The notes beneath the pieces were generated by a model. The model saw only the letters and a list, made by a program, of their open reading frames with translations, ran no database searches and was not told the DNA's origin. From positions 1 through 7,371 of the forward strand of contig JAUHZW010000104.1 in assembly GCA_030425745.1 (NCBI GenBank): a DNA stretch of 7,371 nucleotides, in the 5' to 3' direction. Shown here piece after piece: positions 5,696 to 7,371 of the stretch. This DNA is from Actinomycetes bacterium (GTDB taxonomy: Bacteria; Actinomycetota; Actinomycetes; S36-B12). Both the position numbers and the translations under genes were made by a program. Every line of letters starts with the position of its first letter. Positions within the stretch are counted from its first letter, which is position 1.

Positions 5696-5701
5696 ACGGT
5701 A
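5696..5701 (-). promoter_or_regulatory. Candidate -10 box for leaderless PKD-gene transcript
   Basis: The minus strand reads TACCGT (TAnnnT), then six bases (CGCAGG), then ATG at 5689, the spacing expected of a leaderless message. It is the same arrangement as before parE. The hexamer about 17 bases upstream (TGGTCT) is a poor -35. Inference from position only. Confidence 0.3.
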
Positions 5702-5741
5702 TGTCGGTCAGAGTCGGCAGACCAGAGGCAGCTCGCCAGCC

Positions 5742-5750
5742 TGTGGACAA
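5742..5750 (-). promoter_or_regulatory. Actinobacterial DnaA-box sequence TTGTCCACA
   Basis: The minus strand carries TTGTCCACA, the Streptomyces-type DnaA box consensus, in the 64-bp spacer between the metX stop and the PKD-gene start. It is a single site, so it is not an origin. It could be a scattered chromosomal box that titrates DnaA or affects transcription of the PKD gene, or it could be chance. Confidence 0.35.
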
Positions 5751-5753
5751 CTC

Positions 5754-6932
5754 TCAGGCGTCGTGCTGCGAACGCCGGCGCACGCGGTGGAGGGCATGGG
5801 CCACGAAGACCCCGACCTGCTCGTCCTCGACCAGGAATCCGTCATGGCCGAACGGCGACAGGATCAGGTGCAGGCGATCCGCCCCGGGAGCCAGATCCAC
5901 GATCTGCTGCTGCAGTCTGGTCGGGAACAGGCGGTCGGAGTCGATCCCGACCACCGTCAGCGGCGCCTCGATCGAGGAGAGCGCGGCGTCGAGGCCGCCA
6001 CGGTCGCGGCCGAGGTCGAACAGGCTCATGGCCCGGGTCAGGGCGATGTAGGTGTTGGCATCGAACCGCCGGTTGAGCTTGTCGGCGTGGTGATCCAGAT
6101 AGGACTGCACGGCGAACCGACCCCCGGCATACGGGTCCTCGTCACTCTGGACGTCCCGCCCGAAGCGGTCCGAGAGCTCGGTCTCCGTGCGGTAGGTCAG
6201 ATGGGCGATGCGCCGGGCGATGCCCATGCCGACGTGCGGACCCTCACCGTCTCCGGCGTCGTAGTAGTCACCGCCCCGGAAGGCCGGGTCCGACTCGATC
6301 GCGAGGATCTGCGCGGCATGGGTGCCGATCTGATCGGCGCTCACCGCCGCGGTCGATCCGAGCACGAGGCCGCCGCGGACCCGCTCCGGATGGCGGACCA
6401 TCCACTCCAGGACCCGCATGCCGCCCAGAGACGGGCCGAGCATCAGGGCCCACGATGGGATGCCAAGGGCGTCCATGACCCGCAGTTCCACCTCGACCAT
6501 GTCGGGCACGGTCACCACCGGGAAGCGGCTCCCCCACGGGCGTCCGTCCGGTGCGAGGGAGGACGGGCCCGTCGTGCCCTGGCAGCCGCCGAGGACGTTG
6601 GCGCACACGACGAACCACTCGTCGGTGTCGATGTCGGCACCGGGCCCGACAAGCCCCTCCCACCAGCCGCCGGTGGCGTGCCCCGGCCCGGCCGCACCGG
6701 AGACGTGGGAGTCGCCGGTGAGGGCATGGCAGATGTAGATCGCGTTGCTGCGCTCGTCGTTCAGAGTGCCCCACGTCTCGTACGCGACCCGGACATCCGG
6801 GATGACGACACCCGACTCGGTGAGGACATCCCCGACATCCAGGAAGAGCCGATCACCGACCGGGTGATCCTCCCGCCAGGCACCGCTGGCGGGAGGATCA
6901 CCGTCGTAGGACAGGGGGCCGTACTCGGGCAT
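5754..6932 (-). CDS. metX: Homoserine O-acetyltransferase (MetX)
   Basis: Transfers an acyl group, in this lineage most likely acetyl from acetyl-CoA, to homoserine, the first committed step of methionine synthesis; cytoplasmic. 392 residues, an ordinary MetX length. The alpha/beta-hydrolase fold shows YETWG (51-55), CHALTGDSH (68-76), GGWWEGLVGPG (88-98), CANVLGGCQGTTGPSS (110-125), the nucleophile S168 in GPSLGGMRVLEW, D333 in DSDRLFP and H363 in GHDGFL. GPSLGG replaces the commoner GGSMGG, but the catalytic serine and flanking glycines stay. The start at ATG 6932 is one base after the metY stop (TGACATG), so translation is probably coupled. Codons 11-24 contain a perfect 16-bp inverted repeat. 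Acetyl versus succinyl preference cannot be read with certainty from sequence. Confidence 0.95.
   Translation of the reverse strand: MPEYGPLSYDGDPPASGAWREDHPVGDRLFLDVGDVLTESGVVIPDVRVAYETWGTLNDERSNAIYICHALTGDSHVSGAAGPGHATGGWWEGLVGPGADIDTDEWFVVCANVLGGCQGTTGPSSLAPDGRPWGSRFPVVTVPDMVEVELRVMDALGIPSWALMLGPSLGGMRVLEWMVRHPERVRGGLVLGSTAAVSADQIGTHAAQILAIESDPAFRGGDYYDAGDGEGPHVGMGIARRIAHLTYRTETELSDRFGRDVQSDEDPYAGGRFAVQSYLDHHADKLNRRFDANTYIALTRAMSLFDLGRDRGGLDAALSSIEAPLTVVGIDSDRLFPTRLQQQIVDLAPGADRLHLILSPFGHDGFLVEDEQVGVFVAHALHRVRRRSQHDA
6863..6902 (-). repeat. Perfect 16-bp inverted repeat in the 5' end of metX
   Basis: GGTGATCCTCCCGCCA (6863-6878) and TGGCGGGAGGATCACC (6887-6902) are exact reverse complements around an 8-base loop. 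The hairpin spans metX codons 11-24 and begins 30 bases after the ATG. A third related segment, GATCACC (6851-6857), can pair with GGTGATC at 6863-6869, so two alternative folds exist. No T-run follows on the minus strand, so it is not a classical terminator. It may lower metX expression relative to metY, mark an RNA processing site, or derive from a repeat inserted in a weakly conserved part of the protein. Confidence 0.85.
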
Positions 6933-6933
6933 G

Positions 6934-7371
6934 TCAGGCCTGTCGTGCCGCCGCGAAGCCGGCCTCGAGATCGGCCACGATGTCGTCGATGTTCTCGATG
7001 CCGACCGCCAGTCGGACCAGCCCCGGGGTGACGCCCGCCGCGAGCTGCTCTTGGGGAGTCAGCTGGGAGTGGGTCGTCGACGCCGGGTGGATCACCAGGC
7101 TGCGCACGTCACCGATGTTGGCGACATGGCTGTGCAGTTCGAGGCCCTCGACGAACCTGCGGCCGGCCTCGACACCTCCGTCGATCTCGAAGGACAGCAC
7201 GGCGCCGGTGCCGGTCGGCGAGTACTTCTGCCCGAGCTCGTACCACGGGCTGGACGGCAGGCCGGCGTAGTTCACCGACAACACGCCGTCGTGGCCGTCC
7301 AGGAAGCGAGCCACCGCCTGCGCGTTCTGCACGTGCCGCTCGACACGCAGCGACAGGGTCTCGATGCCTTG
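6934..7371 (-). CDS. metY: O-acetylhomoserine sulfhydrylase (MetY), C-terminal part
   Basis: A PLP-dependent Cys/Met-metabolism enzyme that makes homocysteine from O-acetylhomoserine and sulfide (direct sulfhydrylation). Only the last 145 codons are in the window; the frame is open to the right edge, and the PLP-binding lysine lies outside. Visible family signatures are QGIETLSLRVERHVQNA at the left of the fragment, LPSSPWYELGQKYSPTGTGAVLSFEI, HVANIGDVRSLVIHPASTTHSQLTPQEQLAAG (the substrate-phosphate and active-site strand of this family) and the terminal GLVRLAVGIENIDDIVADLEAG. The HSQL and VGIEN motifs are typical of MetY; the metX partner favours O-acetylhomoserine over cystathionine chemistry. 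The TGA at 6934-6936 is one base from the metX ATG, a coupled metYX operon. Confidence 0.95.
   Translation of the reverse strand, partial: QGIETLSLRVERHVQNAQAVARFLDGHDGVLSVNYAGLPSSPWYELGQKYSPTGTGAVLSFEIDGGVEAGRRFVEGLELHSHVANIGDVRSLVIHPASTTHSQLTPQEQLAAGVTPGLVRLAVGIENIDDIVADLEAGFAAARQA

Noticed and set aside
5202..7031. Plus-strand open frame of 609 codons
   Set aside because: It runs antisense across the PKD gene, metX and metY, all supported by motifs, and has no domain of its own.

Overview
The window is GC-rich and has the codon use and gene content of a high-GC actinobacterium (Actinomycetia). The strongest markers are a HrdB/SigA-type primary sigma factor with a long Lys/Ala-rich N-terminus, a topoisomerase IV ParE of the actinobacterial type (EGDSALG motif), and a tiny CxxC/CxxH protein of the DUF7455 type beside them. 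Sigma factor, DUF7455 and parE also lie together in Streptomyces (hrdB-parE region). I cannot resolve order or genus.

Layout, left to right. Bases 1-~115 do not match the parE they are joined to. They look like the tail of one plus-strand gene overlapping the first codons of a ferredoxin-like gene, so a recombination or assembly junction lies near 110-125. A minus-strand parE follows (start 1711), with its 3' third missing. Then comes a 486-bp divergent intergenic region (1712-2197) holding a symmetric cluster of 19-bp repeats built on the near-palindrome AGTGGTCACT. The plus-strand DUF7455 gene (2198-2410) converges on a minus-strand pair, sigA (3234-4766) and a methylmalonyl-CoA-decarboxylase-like crotonase (2424-3227), which are only 6 bp apart. 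Upstream of sigA lies a strong hairpin (4806-4840). Next are a secreted PKD-domain protein of unknown function (4871-5689), a 64-bp spacer with an actinobacterial DnaA-box sequence, and the methionine genes metX (5754-6932) and metY (6934 to past the right edge), which are 1 bp apart.

The genes form several largely independent units. metY-metX is a translationally coupled operon: MetX acetylates homoserine and MetY turns the product into homocysteine with sulfide. sigA and the crotonase are probably co-transcribed. parE and probably the PKD gene have -10-like TAnnnT hexamers exactly six bases before the start codon, suggesting leaderless transcripts. Most of the window is ordinary core genome. 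The parts worth a second look are the left-edge junction, the 19-bp repeat cluster, a perfect 16-bp inverted repeat inside the start of metX, the sigA/decarboxylase pairing with its His-to-Tyr change, and the sigA AAPAKK repeats. I see no phage, CRISPR array, insertion sequence, tRNA or rRNA.
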